This document shows positions 40,080-53,716 of a stretch of 64,000 bases of DNA, piece after piece. Made by a program: the position numbers and the translations under genes. The stretch's first letter is position 1. The number at the start of each line of letters is the position of its first letter. The notes beneath the pieces were generated by a model. That model was not told where the DNA came from. It ran no database searches and saw nothing but the letters and a program-made list of their open reading frames with translations. The DNA comes from Adineta ricciae (Eukaryota > Rotifera > Eurotatoria > Adinetida > Adinetidae), in the NCBI GenBank assembly GCA_905250025.1, contig CAJNOJ010000002.1, positions 1 to 64,000 on the forward strand, in the 5' to 3' direction.

Positions 40080-40106
40080 TCATTCAATCGATCATCGATT
40101 GAATGA
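40080..40106. repeat. Perfect 27-base inverted repeat
   Basis: Left arm TCATTCAATCGAT, a single central C, then right arm ATCGATTGAATGA. All 13 pairs match, and pairing stops at the next base on each side. It sits in the gene-free region. Confidence 0.8.
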
Positions 40107-43100
40107 ACGATCATAAGCAGGAACAGAAGTTGCATTTTTCCTTTTCTCCATCGTTTTTTGCCATGAAAATTTGTATGTAATAGAGAAATTGTTTTCGATG
40201 GCAAGAACGCAAGGATATATCGATATATGTCACTTGAAGCTATACATTTCCGATGTCCTTTGATTCTCTAAGGTCGAAAAACTTAACATACAGTTGTCGT
40301 TCTTCTTCGTTGACATCGAAGAGGATAATCATATCTGTACATCTGTCGAACAAAGAGAAGTGGAAGAAGTAATAAGAGGGTGAAGAAAAGCTATCAACAT
40401 ACGATTTCAGATATGCTAAACCGAGTATCTAATTTCTTCTTTTTTTTTCTTCTTTTGTTAGATTTAGAACTGAAAACTAACATTAACACTTCGTCCTTTG
40501 ACATACCAATGATAGATAACATGAGAACAGCAAGAAAAAGTGCGTTTGCTGTCTTACACTTTGACAGTACATGTAGTAGAAAACCGACGACTCGATTACT
40601 ACCATTCTCGATCTTTTTCTTTCGTCTCCTACTGCTAAAGAATAATATAGATCCAGCTGACTTTCTTTCTTTTTTTGTCTTTGTATTTTCTAGCAACTGC
40701 ACAATTGATTTATAACATATGGAGAGATGATAGTCTCTTCCTTTTGCTGCTTGCTTTCTTGTCGATGTATTTTCTTCGGTCGATCAGGAGTATTTTCTTT
40801 CCGAAGATATACGCCTCACTGTTTGTTCAATAAGATGTGTGTACATGGGAGAGAGAAGAAAAATCTATGATGATGATGATGACAGCAGTTCGGGAAGAAA
40901 ATTACCTTGGGCCAGCTACAAGTAGCTTGCCTGTGCTGTGCGAATGGAATAAGATGCATCACTAGCAGAAGAAGGAGAAAATGAGAGATAAGAGGATTGC
41001 GACATCACATTTTGCTTTACTACGTTCGTCCCAACGGAATTGACCTATTGTTACTAGTTGCTCGTCGTCATCGTCCTCCTCCTCTTCATCGTCGTCGTCG
41101 TTGTTGTTGTTGTTGTCGTTATTGTCCGACGGATGATAGAAACCATTCGACGTAGACGAATATATATACGCGAGTTTTTGCGCTCAATAATTCATCATCA
41201 ATACTGTTGTTTGCTTGGCTTTTATTCTCCTATGAGGAAACGCATCTATCCTATATTCTATTTCTCGCTAAGAAGTCATCAAATACGAACTAGGCTCGTT
41301 CGCTACTAAGGATGCGATATCTAAATCTAACGCATTTGATGAGATCTGAATGTCAGATACCAATGGGCTACGGTTCATTGACAAAGAAAAGAAAAGAACT
41401 ATGTTTTGAAGGAAAAATGAATGTTTTAGATATGCTTAGTTAATAATAACCAAACAGTGACAAAGCGAAAAAAAGTACCGTGGTATCTATTTAATTAAAG
41501 CCCTTCTAACCATAACTTGTCGCCTTCTCAGGGTCTATTTTTTAATTATAGGTGTATTCGAAGGAAATTCTAATATCAAAGATATACATAAAACAACGTG
41601 ATGCGAAGCGTTGAGAAGAAAATCTCTAATGATGATCAATGACGCCGTTGATTAAAGTCATTGTACGTTCTTGATTGCGTTTTTAACAAAAAACTTACTT
41701 GTCTTTGTATTCATACAAGAAAAGTATCTAACGATATGAAAATCCGGTCAAATATGAAAATGTCGAGAGAAAAACTTCACTGCTGTTTTCTCTCTCGATG
41801 TCTCGTTCTTCGGCATAAGCTGTATTTCTGTCTCTCTAATGCGTCTTGTCTTCGATGATAATGAAATGGGGAAGAAAAAAAATGATGTATATGCTACGAC
41901 AACTACCCGCTAGGATAGATCGAATTAGAGCACAAAATAAAAGGAAAATTCTTTTACCTTTGACAGAAAACGAGAGATGGATTAATCACAGAAAGAAAAT
42001 CGAAACTCATGATCTGCCGATTCTCGATCACAATTTCTCACTCTATTCAATGGATTATCTTGTCACTGTTGCGATGATTTCTTCAACATGCAGCCTGTTT
42101 TCTTTTCAATACTTCAATAGATCCATCATAAATAAATCTAAGCAGGTTTATCATATTCTCTGAAAACATTCTTGATGATTTCTTTCTTCTACTTCCTTTT
42201 CTCTTTCTGTTACAGAACAATTTCCACTGCAAGCAGATAAATGAGACCTAATAGAGTGCATATATAGTTTAAAAAATGATACACTCTCCTCGTTTCTATA
42301 AATATGGCTGTAATTAATTATCTATTAATCTACCGACTAGATGTTCTTTCATCTCAGAGATGTAAGAGCAACTAAACTGTTAACGTATGATGATTATCTA
42401 GAATTTCCATTGAATGACAAAAGAGAACAAAAAAAAATATATTTTAAATGTTATTTTTATTTTCTCGATAGTGACGTACGATAACGCTTTACATACTATT
42501 ATTTGAGCTCGTCAAGCGCGTGTCCATAATGGTCACTGTTGATTAATAAATATGCGAAAAAGAACGGATTAAGAGAGTTACCAACTGCTGCTGATGACCA
42601 CTTGGAGAATATTTACGTGGAGAGATGTATGGAGAGATGTGAACTATTACTTCGTCTTCTTCTTCTCAGCCTTGCTTTTCCTTCTGTACTCAGAGTGTTG
42701 ATGGCATTAGGAAAAGAATGTGCACAGGAAGATTATATGAACGGAACCATATCGATAACTGCCAATATAAGACAGAAGAAGAAATATGTGGTAACAACAG
42801 ACATGATCAATTGCTCGCTCTTTCTCCTTCTCCTTTCATTCATATTTCTTCTCTTGTCTTTCGTTCTCGTTTTTCCGTACTTGAAGTGGATTAAGACTGC
42901 TTTTCTCTCTCTCTCTCGCGCTTGTTCCTATATGTCTAAGTAATGTTCTAGTAACAACAGTAGTCTTACTCGTATATAGTCGCAAGAGAGGAAAAGATCG
43001 ACATATTCCTATATGTATATGTCGCATAGACATGCGTACATTGAACACATCGAATGATAGACAAGTTTCCACGATCAATCTTCGTCTTTTATTGTTGTTA

Positions 43101-44318
43101 CTCGATGGTTAAATGTGATTGACTGCACGATTGTTCTAGCAGAATGCACACGATCCCAGTATATACATTCACATTAAACGAGAGAGAGAGAGAAGAAAAG
43201 AGACAGAGAGCGAAGAATCACCCAAATCGATTGTTTCCATTTAGACAAAACGAGAAGATGGGGTACTTACGAATGTCATCTGTCTTGGTGTACAACCATG
43301 AATAGTCAGTCCACTTGTATACTCTTCTGTATATACATGGTCTAATCAGCAGATCGTCTTCTCTCATATGATTGCGTGTTCTATCTTGTCCGCCCATATT
43401 CAACAATGAGTTGAACAGAGCTTATGAAACAAACTAACAAGTCTCAAGTTTCATCTATGACTGTTTCTTATAGAATGTCTCAAAAGTTTTCCTTTCGACT
43501 ATTTGAATCTTAGTGAAGATAAAACATTCATTGCATGCATCTTTAGTGACACTCGATCATTTCACAGACAGCGAAGAACAGATGTATGACATAGGAAAAT
43601 ATAATAAAAAACCTTCCGTTAGCTTTCAATAAAATTATTGCCAACCAGAATGTATGCGTGAGTTTTCCTTCTGTACCGATGCTTTTTTAGTACACCATCA
43701 AATGCTGAACATCAGGAACATGAACCCGTCTCTCTGTTGATTTATGAAATCATTGTAACTGATGGTATTCGTACAAAATCAGATATTTATGCCGAGTTTT
43801 TAGATGAAATTGGAGTGAAGGAAAACTATATTTATCTGCTTCGCGTGTTTGGCGACGAAAATGCACGTTGAAATAGCGTGAGCAGCCTTCTTTTCATATC
43901 TTCTTCAATCAGTAATTAAATGTTCGATTCTATTTATATGAAATATTTGCATTTTGTCCCTTCCGAACTCAATAGATCCTTCATCGATCGAATTTCATCT
44001 CAAAGAAAAGTTTTATCTTCTCTCGAACGTTGTTCTCTAATGGTATATTAAACAATCATATTATCCTTAGAGGTCAACTATGTTAATGATACTAGTGATG
44101 TAATGGGTTAGTGAAGAAAAGAACGCTTCTGTTAGTTGATACAATGGATGATATATAATCTATATATTATTGAGATATTAACAAAAGAAAGAAGATTTGA
44201 TCTCGATGAAAATATGCTACAGTTCGATTCGGAAACAATATGATGAATCTTTTCAAATGATTGGCAACAGAAACTAGAAGTAATTGACATTGAAGGTCTA
44301 TCGCATACCTTCATCTTT

Positions 44319-44335
44319 GATTAGATTTCTAATCG
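44319..44335. repeat. 17-base inverted word, copy 2
   Basis: Identical to 16724-16740. It lies in the gene-free region about 850 bp upstream of the kinase start codon. Confidence 0.5.
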
Positions 44336-45178
44336 GAATATTCTGTTAATGTAAACCAGTTGTATACATTGAATGGTTGTATACAATTTTTCAATCGAGT
44401 AAAGAATGATCTAATCGTACAGGAAGCTATTCGAAGATGGCCATTGCTCGTCTGTCTTTTATGTAACATTCATAAACAGTGCTTATGCATTCGAACAAGG
44501 TTAGAACTGTGTTTGCTTGTTCGTAGTGACATCTTCTCATTCATCTCTTTGTCCTAAATCTCGTCTTTATAGAACAACATCTGCTCATATCAGATCCAAC
44601 ATGCGACGTTGCGATTATTAAAGCAGAGATCGAACAGCTCGTTATACTTTCTCGGAAGAATGAATGCTCATTATTGAATAGTTCAGGATGGGAGAGGAAC
44701 CCAATCCGTCGTGCAATGGATGGATCGATCGATTGATATAAGTCGATTGTGTTCAAATGATCAGCGCCCTCTTTATCTTAACAGAAACAGTCGTTCAATT
44801 GCTTCTATTCGTTTGTTGTCTTTCTTGTTTTGGTATTTTCATCTCAATTTGCAAAGAAAAAAACACTCGAGTTGACTTGCAGTTTTGAACTTTTTATTTG
44901 ATCGTTAGAATCAATGTCGAAGACGACATTGTTCATAGCGCTGCATACAATATACATTGTATCGAAAATCAGAACGAAAGTACAGACGGAGGAAATGAAA
45001 ATCGAAAGTAAATAAAACAATTTTTTTCTTTCTTTCTTTCTCCATCAAATGCTAATCTTGACTTTTGATTTAAACATGAGAATATGTTATCGACGTGCCT
45101 ATACATTTCTTTATAGATTTGATATTCTTGTCATTTTCAGTTTGATCTGTACGAAAACATAATGATCGAAACATATCC

Positions 45179-48100
45179 ATGTTGAAACGATTGAAAAATA
45201 TCTTCAGTACGCCCAGCGGAGAAGAGCTCTGGCCAAGCAAGAACTCATCGACGAAGAAGACTCGTCTTTACAAGGAACAATCGCCACTAAACGAATGGAA
45301 ATTAATCAAAGAATTAGGCGATGGAGCATTCGGTAAGGTTTATCAAGCCTGTCACGAACAAAGCAAGCAATACGCTGCCGCGAAAGTGATCGAAAATTGC
45401 ACTGATGATGAATTACCCGAACACACTGTTGAAATCAATATTTTATCTGATTGCGATCATCCGAATATCATCGGATTCTACGATGCCTACTATTTTGAAA
45501 AGAAATTGTACATTTTTCTCGAATATTGTACATATGGAGCGGTCGATCATATCATGACGACACTTGAACATGGACTAGATGAAAAACAAATACGTTTTAT
45601 TGGATATGAAATGTTAGAAGCCTTAGAGTATTTACATACACAACAATTCGTCATTCATCGGGATGTTAAAGCCAGTAATATACTTCTCACACAAACTGGA
45701 CAAGTGAAATTGGCTGATTTTGGTGTCTCAGCAATAAATACTCAACAAGATCAAAAGCGAAATGAATTTATTGGCACTCCATATTGGTAAGACATACTGA
45801 CACAAGATACATCTAAAGTGTAGAATAACTTTCTCTTCGGATCTTTATGCAGGATGGCACCTGAAGTGTTCTTTTGTGAAGCAAGCACTGATAAGACGTA
45901 TGATTATCGTGTTGATATCTGGTCGTTTGGTATCACATTGATTGAAATGGCTGAAATGGATCCGCCGTACCATGAAATGCGTTCTGAACGTGTTGGTGCT
46001 AAAATTCGCCAAGCAGCGCCTCCAACGCTACGAGATATTCGTCGATGGAGTACGGAATTTTCGGACCTATTATCATGTTGTTTAAAACGCAATCCAGTAG
46101 AACGTTTAACGTGTCACGAATTAAAACAACATCCATTTATGTCGAATGCCAAGTCTGTTCATTCGTCCATACTTTATTTATTGGAAGAATACAAGGCTAC
46201 ACCTGTTGTTGAAGTTGTTGAAGAAGAAATCATTCTTCCAACATCTCAAGTAACGTTCGATTCGAGTGTGTATCGAGTGTCTCCAAATCTTTCTTTTTTG
46301 TTTAGTCGAAAATTGATTTGGAAAGTGAACATCGCCTTTCAAAAAGTTCAATTACAGAAGAAGAACTTAAAAAGTATTCTGTTCCTTCGGATGATGACGA
46401 CGATAATGAGGTTGATGATGATGATCATTCATTGATCGCTGATGGAGATATTGCAACAAACATTGATGATAATCAAACGAGTGATAATAATAATAATAAT
46501 ATAAGTGAACCCGTCATTGTACTCAAGCAAATTCGACGTTTATCAAGTGTAGACAATGAACCGGGACCGCCCGTACCGCCTACAAAACCAACAGTCATCG
46601 CCTCTGATATTGATGCGAAAGCGAAACAATCAAATAATAAGTAAGTTCATCTGATTGGCATCGTGTTTGTATTAGAAGTTGAAAAGATTATTCGAGTATA
46701 GGCATTAAAGCCGTAGAAGTCAGGTACCATTGACCCTAATGTACCATGTTTACATAACGAGTTTCTTGAGAGTTTGTCATGTTTATTTTACATGCATTTT
46801 GAGTCTTGAGAAATATGTCTAATACTCCTATTATGAAGATAAACATTCCATGGATTTTTTGTGAAATAACACAGTCTACCTTCACTCTTGGATCATGTTA
46901 AAGAGAGAGAGCGAGATTTCTTTTTCTAATCGACTTCATTAATAAAAAAAATGCGACTTTTTAGTGTGGCAAATAAACCACCTCCGATTCCCAACGCTAA
47001 TTCAGCGATAAAAGCACCTCCAACAAAAGCACCAAAGCCATCACGAGCTCTGCTGAACAGTACTACAAATCCTTCCATTGTTACTACTCATTTTACATCA
47101 TCAAAAACACGAGCTGCTTCAGAACCAAAAGAATCAACTACAACAACAACTACTACACATAAACTTCCATCCTTATCACCGGCACCAATCAAACGTCTCA
47201 CTCCTACTCCGCCTCCACCTCCACCGTCCGTACCTGTTACCAATGGACACAAAAAGAAAACATCGCCATCGGGTACTGTTGTTCAACAAAAAGCTCCTTC
47301 ACCTGAAAAACTTAAGCCAAGTGTTAATAAACCGTCGCCATCGCCAATATTTGTTCCTCCTCCAACCGTACCGACTACATCCAATCGTTCGAATAGTGCG
47401 ACGGAAGTTGGTCCTGTTGAAACAGAAGATTCACTTTCCAAAGCACTGACTCGTATATACGAAGGTTATGTTAACGACCTGATTGAGGAAGTGATTCAAT
47501 CCGACTTTGAAAAACCTTCCATTCCCGAAGTTATACTCGCAGTTATAACTGATTTGACTAATGATGATGAAGAAGAAGAAGAAGATAATGATCATGTTCA
47601 ACAACATCTCAATGGTTTTAATCAAATTTATAATTTCAATCAAGATAAGGGGCGTTCATCTTCGCCAACCATCTATCATAACAACGGGACGAATGGCGAT
47701 ATCGATCATTATTATACACGTGTACATCAATCAACCACACATTTAAATGGGGTCAATAATCATGATCTAGTACAAAGTACAAATAGCTCGAGTCAAAGTA
47801 CTTCACTGGCGTCAGCAAATGACTCGGCCCCTGCATATTCCGAGGTACAATTTCAATGTTTAATTCTTTTCTGAAGTAGATGTGTTCAACTTGTAGACCC
47901 GAGCAACGCGTCGGCGTACAATTCGAACAACTCGACGATTTGTTGGACCAGACGGTAAACAAGAAGAGATCGTCACGACAAAAATCGTTGAACCACATAA
48001 TGATTATCAATCTCGATTATCTGAGCGGTAAGTTATGATCAACATGAGTTTATATTTAGAAGATCTCTCAGGCATATTTGCTTGATAAACTTTTTCATCT

Positions 48101-51100
48101 CGAACCAAGAATTAAGATCGTTGACTCGCATGAGAACAGTCTACTGAGGAATATTTTTCAAGAACAGAAAAGAAAACGCCAATTTTTTTTTCTATTTGCG
48201 CAAAACTGCGTGTTCTTAACAACGTCTGTCGATGAAAAGAAAAAGAAAGTAGAACGCCATGCATTCTATTTATTTTTCCATCATTGAACGCATTACTTTA
48301 ACTGCAAAAGACGTGCATCCGCCCTATCGTGTGTATAATCAAAATGACTCTTGGCACATCTAAATGCTAATTTACTCAAACCTTCGCAAAAAACTTTCTG
48401 ACGTCATGCGGCATTTCAGAGTAAATCTCTTCGACGTCTTGAAAATTGTTAGCAAGCTATTTCAACCGTTTACTCACGCACATGAGTTGTTTTTCTTTCG
48501 TCTTAGTAGTCGATAGACGAGATAAATATTTGTCTGAACGTTTAACAATGCTAGAAGTACACAGTTCGTCAGTCCTAGATTTGCATTTTCTTCCCTATCG
48601 ACTGCGATCTGCATCTGTTATGATGCGAGAAAGCCGATCCTCTTGCATTGTATCTCGTTTGGAAAAACAAAGAAATCTCTTCATAGTTGACGGGTGAGAG
48701 TTGATTATCGAGTGATTGGATTTTACTTTGCAGGAAAGAAGCTCATCGAGAATTCCGTCGATTGTATCATCTCGAAGAAAAACGTCGGCAACAGCTGTTG
48801 AACCGTCATGAATTTGAAATCGACGAACAACGACAAGAATTTCGTCGGAAACGTGATGAACTCGTGAAAAAATACGATTTCGAGTTGCAAACCATGGAAC
48901 AAAAGCAGAAGATCGAAATCGAACGGGAAAGTGTGATACTGTCCAATGAGTGTAACAAGAAAATGAAACAAATCAAAATTGGTTAGTCGCCGAGAGAATT
49001 CCTCGTGCTTGTGAATTCAAATTCTTCTTCTTTTTTCTTCTAGATCAAGAGAAAGAATTGAAACAATTCCGAGAACAAATTCGCGAACAATTCAAACAAA
49101 TCAAACGCGATTTCGATTCACCGTACAATAACGCCACAAATTCGTTTTTAGTGAACAATAATGGTAAAATTCCTTGTTCGGAACACATGAAATATATTTG
49201 ACGTTTGTTTTCATAGGCACTCAATCAATCAAAGACCGTAAAGAACTATTCAAACGTTATCTCGCGGAAAAAGAAAACGAATCTTATCTGCGTGAAAAGC
49301 AATTCACCGATAATCAACAACAAATTCTTGACAATCAATTGAAAACCATTGAAAACTACCATAAGCAACGCATCCAAGTCTTAGAACGGCAATTTCTCGT
49401 TGAAAAACAAAACCTAATCAAAACAAAAGAACAAGCTCTCTGGGAAATCGACGAACACGAACTGCGTTCTCGTTATGATCTGTTACGTAAACAAACGAAA
49501 TCATTCTATTCCTTGTTTCGAACGATGTTGACCCAGCAATCGGAAAAAGAAGTTCAACAATTGGATGAACAAATTCGGTTAGAGCGTGAAATGTTGGAAA
49601 CTCGATTAAGTGAAGACAGACGTGAGTGGCCGCGTACGTGGAAGAAAATGCAAAAAACACGTAATAAACAATTCCGACAACAATTAATTATTAACAAAAC
49701 ACCATTCGAAGAAGAAAAAGTTCTCATTAAAAAGGTAATCATGCGAAATTCCCAATTTGAATCAATTAATCATGAGACCCTATACTTTAACTTTTGCACC
49801 AATGGATTAATTCACGTTTGTCAGTTATCACATCTTACGTACGTTTCTCTCGTCGCAAAATCACGAGATTATAATGGAAAATATCTGCTTCCATCGGCTA
49901 TATTCCTCCGGAAATAGGCCAAAGTTCCTGTTGTTTTCCTTTCTCACTATATTTATCGGAAGAATCACTTGAAAAGAAGGAACTTAATTACTATTTCTTT
50001 TCCTATCCTAACAAAAAGAAGTTCTCCGATTCATCGCATCAGTGTCACATTAGAATTCTAAGCTCTAGTTTGATTATATTCTCGTACGGAGGTTAATCTC
50101 AGAAAACACGAGATCAAAAAGATCCAACCAGCTCACGTTTACACAGGCATTTTCTATTCTTGATATTTTAGTTTGAAAATGATGAAAATGAGAGACGACG
50201 TACTCATGAAGAACGTTTAAAAGAAAAACACCGTCATTTAATTCAAAATCTTCACAGTAAACAACAAGCTACAAGAAACGAATTGTTACTTGTTCAAGTA
50301 AGTTAAAAGTACATTTAGTTTGCCGGTTGTATCGAATGATTTTTGCTTTCAGAGACAAAAATTAGAACAATGTGTGGAATTCGAAACGCGAAAATTACAA
50401 GAACTTCAACAAACATTCGAAAGTGATTGGGTAGAATTTCGCAACACACAAAAGTCAAGAAAATTGGTAAGTTTCTCATCATTCGAAAAGAGATTTATTT
50501 CTTCTTTTGATCTTCAATAATCAAATATGTTACCGACAGATGTTTACAAATTGAATCATTTTCTCTAACACAGATTGATCATTTCCATATTGATGTACCT
50601 CCTTGGTTACCGATGAAATCTACCGGTCAGACTAATGAGAAATATTCTAGCCCAAATCGTCAGACATTTGTCTACAATGCAGATGAGATCTCTCTTGAAG
50701 CTCTATTGGATCCGAGTTTTCGTCCAATGACAACACCAACATCATCTCAACAAGTCTATCCAACTAATTACCATTCCGCACCTCATTCATTAGCAAATGT
50801 AATACCAAATATTCGATACGATCGAGCTTCGTTTGATCCATCGATTGATATACCAGCTGTTCAACCATTTTCAACACTACCCACTCGCCGTCGTCGTCGT
50901 CCGCAGTCTAGTGTAGACAATGTCGCCGTCATTCACATTTGAGAGACCGGTAGACCGATAGTAAAATAGTTAGTGCTAGGTCGCTAATCGATTTTGTTTC
51001 GCTAACGGCAAACGAAGTCAAGCTAATGATTGGTGATTGGTTTTAGGAATTGATTAACTTGTCTTATGTCGATTTTTTTAACGGTGCTTTGTATTTCTCT

Positions 51101-51703
51101 CTAGCAATTGCCTATCTCTCTTCCATTTTCGAGTGCGACAGCTACTCGAACTCGATTTTCGCCCAACACGGCAAAAGTCGTTCAATCCCCAGTAACATCG
51201 CATGCACCTGCTCTACTTCGTTCAACTGGTGGTTATCGTCTTCAATCATGGCATTCATGGCCGGGTGTCGAGTTAACTGACGATGAGCAATTCTTCAAAT
51301 TAAGCAATGATAGCGAGCATATTCTCTTCTAAAACCTGAGATACTCATGGAGAGGTAGTTCTCCCACGAACACTATATCATCTTATATCGATCGGGCATT
51401 TCTTTTCTTCATATTTCTATTCACTAATCAACAATTATTGTGACTATTGTTGTTACTGCTGCTGCTGCTCGAACTCTCATATACAACTATCACATATTGT
51501 TCTATTCATCTGATGTTACCCTGCACATATGTCTAACATTCTAAACGAAAATCAATCTTTTGATTTGTATTGGCAAGGATTATATGTCTTTTTGTTATTA
51601 TATTTTAGGAATTAGAAGAAAAATTTGCACGGGAAACATTAAAGCAAAGAGATTTCTATTTTGATACTCCACCAGCATCAAATTTTGGAACACTGAATTA
51701 GTT
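45179..51703 (+). CDS. STK10: SLK/STK10 (LOK)-family Ser/Thr kinase
   Basis: A germinal-centre-kinase-like enzyme that phosphorylates ERM proteins and regulates cortex and cytoskeleton. The kinase domain is complete (45286-46150): GDGAFGKV glycine loop, AAAKVIE lysine, HRDVKASNILL catalytic loop, ADFGVSA, GTPYWMAPEVFF and DIWSFGITLIEMA. A disordered Pro/Ser/Asp-rich middle follows (46318-47844), with a poly-Pro stretch near 47210. Next comes the family's junction (TRRFVGPDGKQEEIVTTKIV at about 47925-48000) and the long C-terminal PKK coiled coil (48733-50467). Introns mostly fit phase; the longest are at about 48028-48732 and 49735-50171. From the donor after KSRKL at 50467 there are two or three possible terminal exons, ending at 50943, 51332 or 51703. 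I give the longest span. SLK and STK10 are vertebrate paralogues, so the symbol is approximate. Confidence 0.88.
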
Positions 51704-52387
51704 GCAAGGAAGATCTTCTCTTCATATCCACGTTATACTTTTAGTTTGTTCTTTTTCTCAACATCATCTATTTATTATCTTCCCAGGAATTGTCTTTTGT
51801 CTTCGTTTCTTTTTTTCTTGTTGCTTCGTGTATATGTTAATGCGTCCTTATCTTTGATCAAAAATGCACACAAAAGAAACAACCAAATAGAAATAGATTT
51901 TTGTGTTCATACGCCGTTTTTTTTCTTTCCAAAACTATCTATTGGTTAATGTGAATTACTTCTATCATCTTCCTTCGATTGACGCAATGCATTCGACTCA
52001 CTTTGTCAGATAACTTCTGCATCCATTTCATATTTTTTTTCTCTTTATTGTTTATTTCGACGTATTTATATATACATATACCTATTATTGACTATCATGT
52101 TCTTTACTCTACTTTTGTGTTCCTATTGTATCTTTGCTATAACATTGACGAAATCCAAAACGACTGTTTTCTTTCTTTCGCTTTTCTTTTTGTGACGACA
52201 GTGATATGTTTAAAGGCACCGCTTATTTATGACTCCACCGCTTTTGCTCGCATATCAGTGGCATTTATTTCTCTTCCACGTGCTTTGACATTGAAAAAGA
52301 AACTTATGATAATCATTGATGAAAAAATAAACTCAAATAATAATTGTTAACTTGTCTATTCTTCACATCTGCATTCTGTTTAGATAA
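51704..52387. other. Spacer between STK10-like kinase and TLCD4-like gene
   Basis: About 680 bp, T-rich. It carries the 3' UTR of the kinase and the 5' region of the TLC gene. The open frames at 51746-51949 and 51979-52350 are hydrophobic, pyrimidine-driven and unconvincing. Confidence 0.35.
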
Positions 52388-53716
52388 ATGGTTACAATTA
52401 CTGTAACACTTGGCCTTAGTTGCACGATCGTCTCCTTTGGTTTCTTCTTACTTTGTCGATATCTCGTACGTCCGTTGACAAATTATCGCTTATTTGCAAA
52501 CAAAACAGATAACGAAAAGAATGTTCCTTCGCCGTCATTTCACACTTGGCTGACCGATCCAAACGAAAAACGATGGCAACGATTGAATTTGTTAATCAGT
52601 TGGCTACATGCTCTTATCACCGGTGTACTTGTTCTTTACAGTTTTCTCGTCTATCCAGATCTACGTAGTGATTTCGTCGAACATGTCAATCTTGTCACAT
52701 ATGTCACTTGTTCTTTATCTTTCGGTAGGCAGAAGTCGATGTATTGAATGTTTCGAAGCAATATTCTTGTATTCTCGCTTAGGCTATTTTTGGTACGATC
52801 TATGTGATGTGATTTCCAATCGAAAAGGATCAGATCTGTTCGAAATTCTTCTCCATCATATTGTGGTAAGTCATTTGACCGAGACATGTTTCGTCTTCGA
52901 GGAAAAACCTTCTCAGTTCATTGAAGTTTCACTGATGATCATATGTCTCTGTAGACACAAACATCTTCATTTCGAGATCATGGTCAATGTTCTGCTAATA
53001 GAACACGGAAAATAAGTCATGACATATTGTTTCCCTTTTGTCATGGAAAGGCCCATTGTCAATGACAGTTGACGTTTGTCGACCGAGATCTAATGAGCTT
53101 CCTCTTCCAGCTCACCGTAACATATAGAATAGACCTGTTCCGGTTCGTGACAGGTATGAAGAATCAATATTTATGTGTCTATAATTTACCTTACAAACAA
53201 ACGTACCGTAACATATTACGATTGATATCTTGTTTGATTGATTAATTTTCCAATGAAACACTCGAAACCAAATGTGTTACCGATTAAAAGACTTTGAACG
53301 CAAGTCAAACTCTAATTTGATTCTTCCGTTTCGTTTAGGTCTTGCTGTTTTTCGGCTGGAATATTTTTTGCAAGAAGAATATCGGCTATCAAATCTTCGC
53401 ATTATTGGCTGAAGTCAATTCAATATTTCTTCATGCACGAAAACTTTTGCATTTATTTCATATTTCACGAGAGAATTTTCTTGTTCGACTAAATATGATT
53501 TTTAATATTCTGACATTCTTTCTTTGTCGTCTATGTATGTTATTTTTTGTTACAATTTTTGTTTATCATGATCGTCATCGCGTAGGAGATTCTTATTATG
53601 TGTTTGTAACATGTGTACTTATTCCAGTCATGTGGATTATAAATCCAATTCTTTTCTATCGCGTCTTCAACACAGATTTTCTTAAACGATATAAATCACG
53701 ACAATTAATGTCGTAG
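52388..53716 (+). CDS. TLCD4: TLC-domain membrane protein, TLCD4/TMEM56-like
   Basis: A multipass membrane protein of the TRAM-LAG1-CLN8 family, related to lipid handling, though the precise activity of TLCD4 is not settled. Exon 1 starts MVTITVTLGLSCTIVSFGFF, a first membrane helix. Then come WLTDPNEKRWQRLNLLISWL and HALITGVLVLYSFLVYPDL, GYFWYDLCDVIS, and EILLHHIV, the conserved His pair of TLC domains. The last exon (from 53340) has WNIFCKKNIGYQIFALLAEV, NSIFLHARKLLHLF and two further helices. It ends KRYKSRQLMS with TAG. Introns of about 50 bp and about 475 bp; phases fit. The AG of TTCTGTTTAG ends only four bases before the ATG. Confidence 0.85.

Larger units (their letters stand above)
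38504..45178. other. 6.7-kb gene-free region
   Basis: This lies between the start of the giant minus-strand gene and the start of the STK10-like kinase, so it is a divergent promoter space. Every open frame in it is short, low in complexity or lacks protein-like composition. I see GA and CT tracts (38770-38815, 43179-43212), a TTG/GTC repeat (41085-41125), and a perfect 27-base palindrome at 40080-40106. No tRNA, transposase or long terminal repeat was recognised. It may hold regulatory DNA, unannotated UTR exons or diverged non-coding RNA. Confidence 0.5.

Noticed and set aside
41058..42943. Several 65-135 aa ORFs in the gene-free region
   Set aside because: Low-complexity or hydrophobic composition from pyrimidine tracts, no splice-consistent extension and no family resemblance.
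53134..53154. Hairpin CCTGT...ACAGG with GGTTCG in the loop, like a tRNA T-arm
   Set aside because: It lies in an intron of the TLC gene and no matching acceptor, D or anticodon arms could be found around it.
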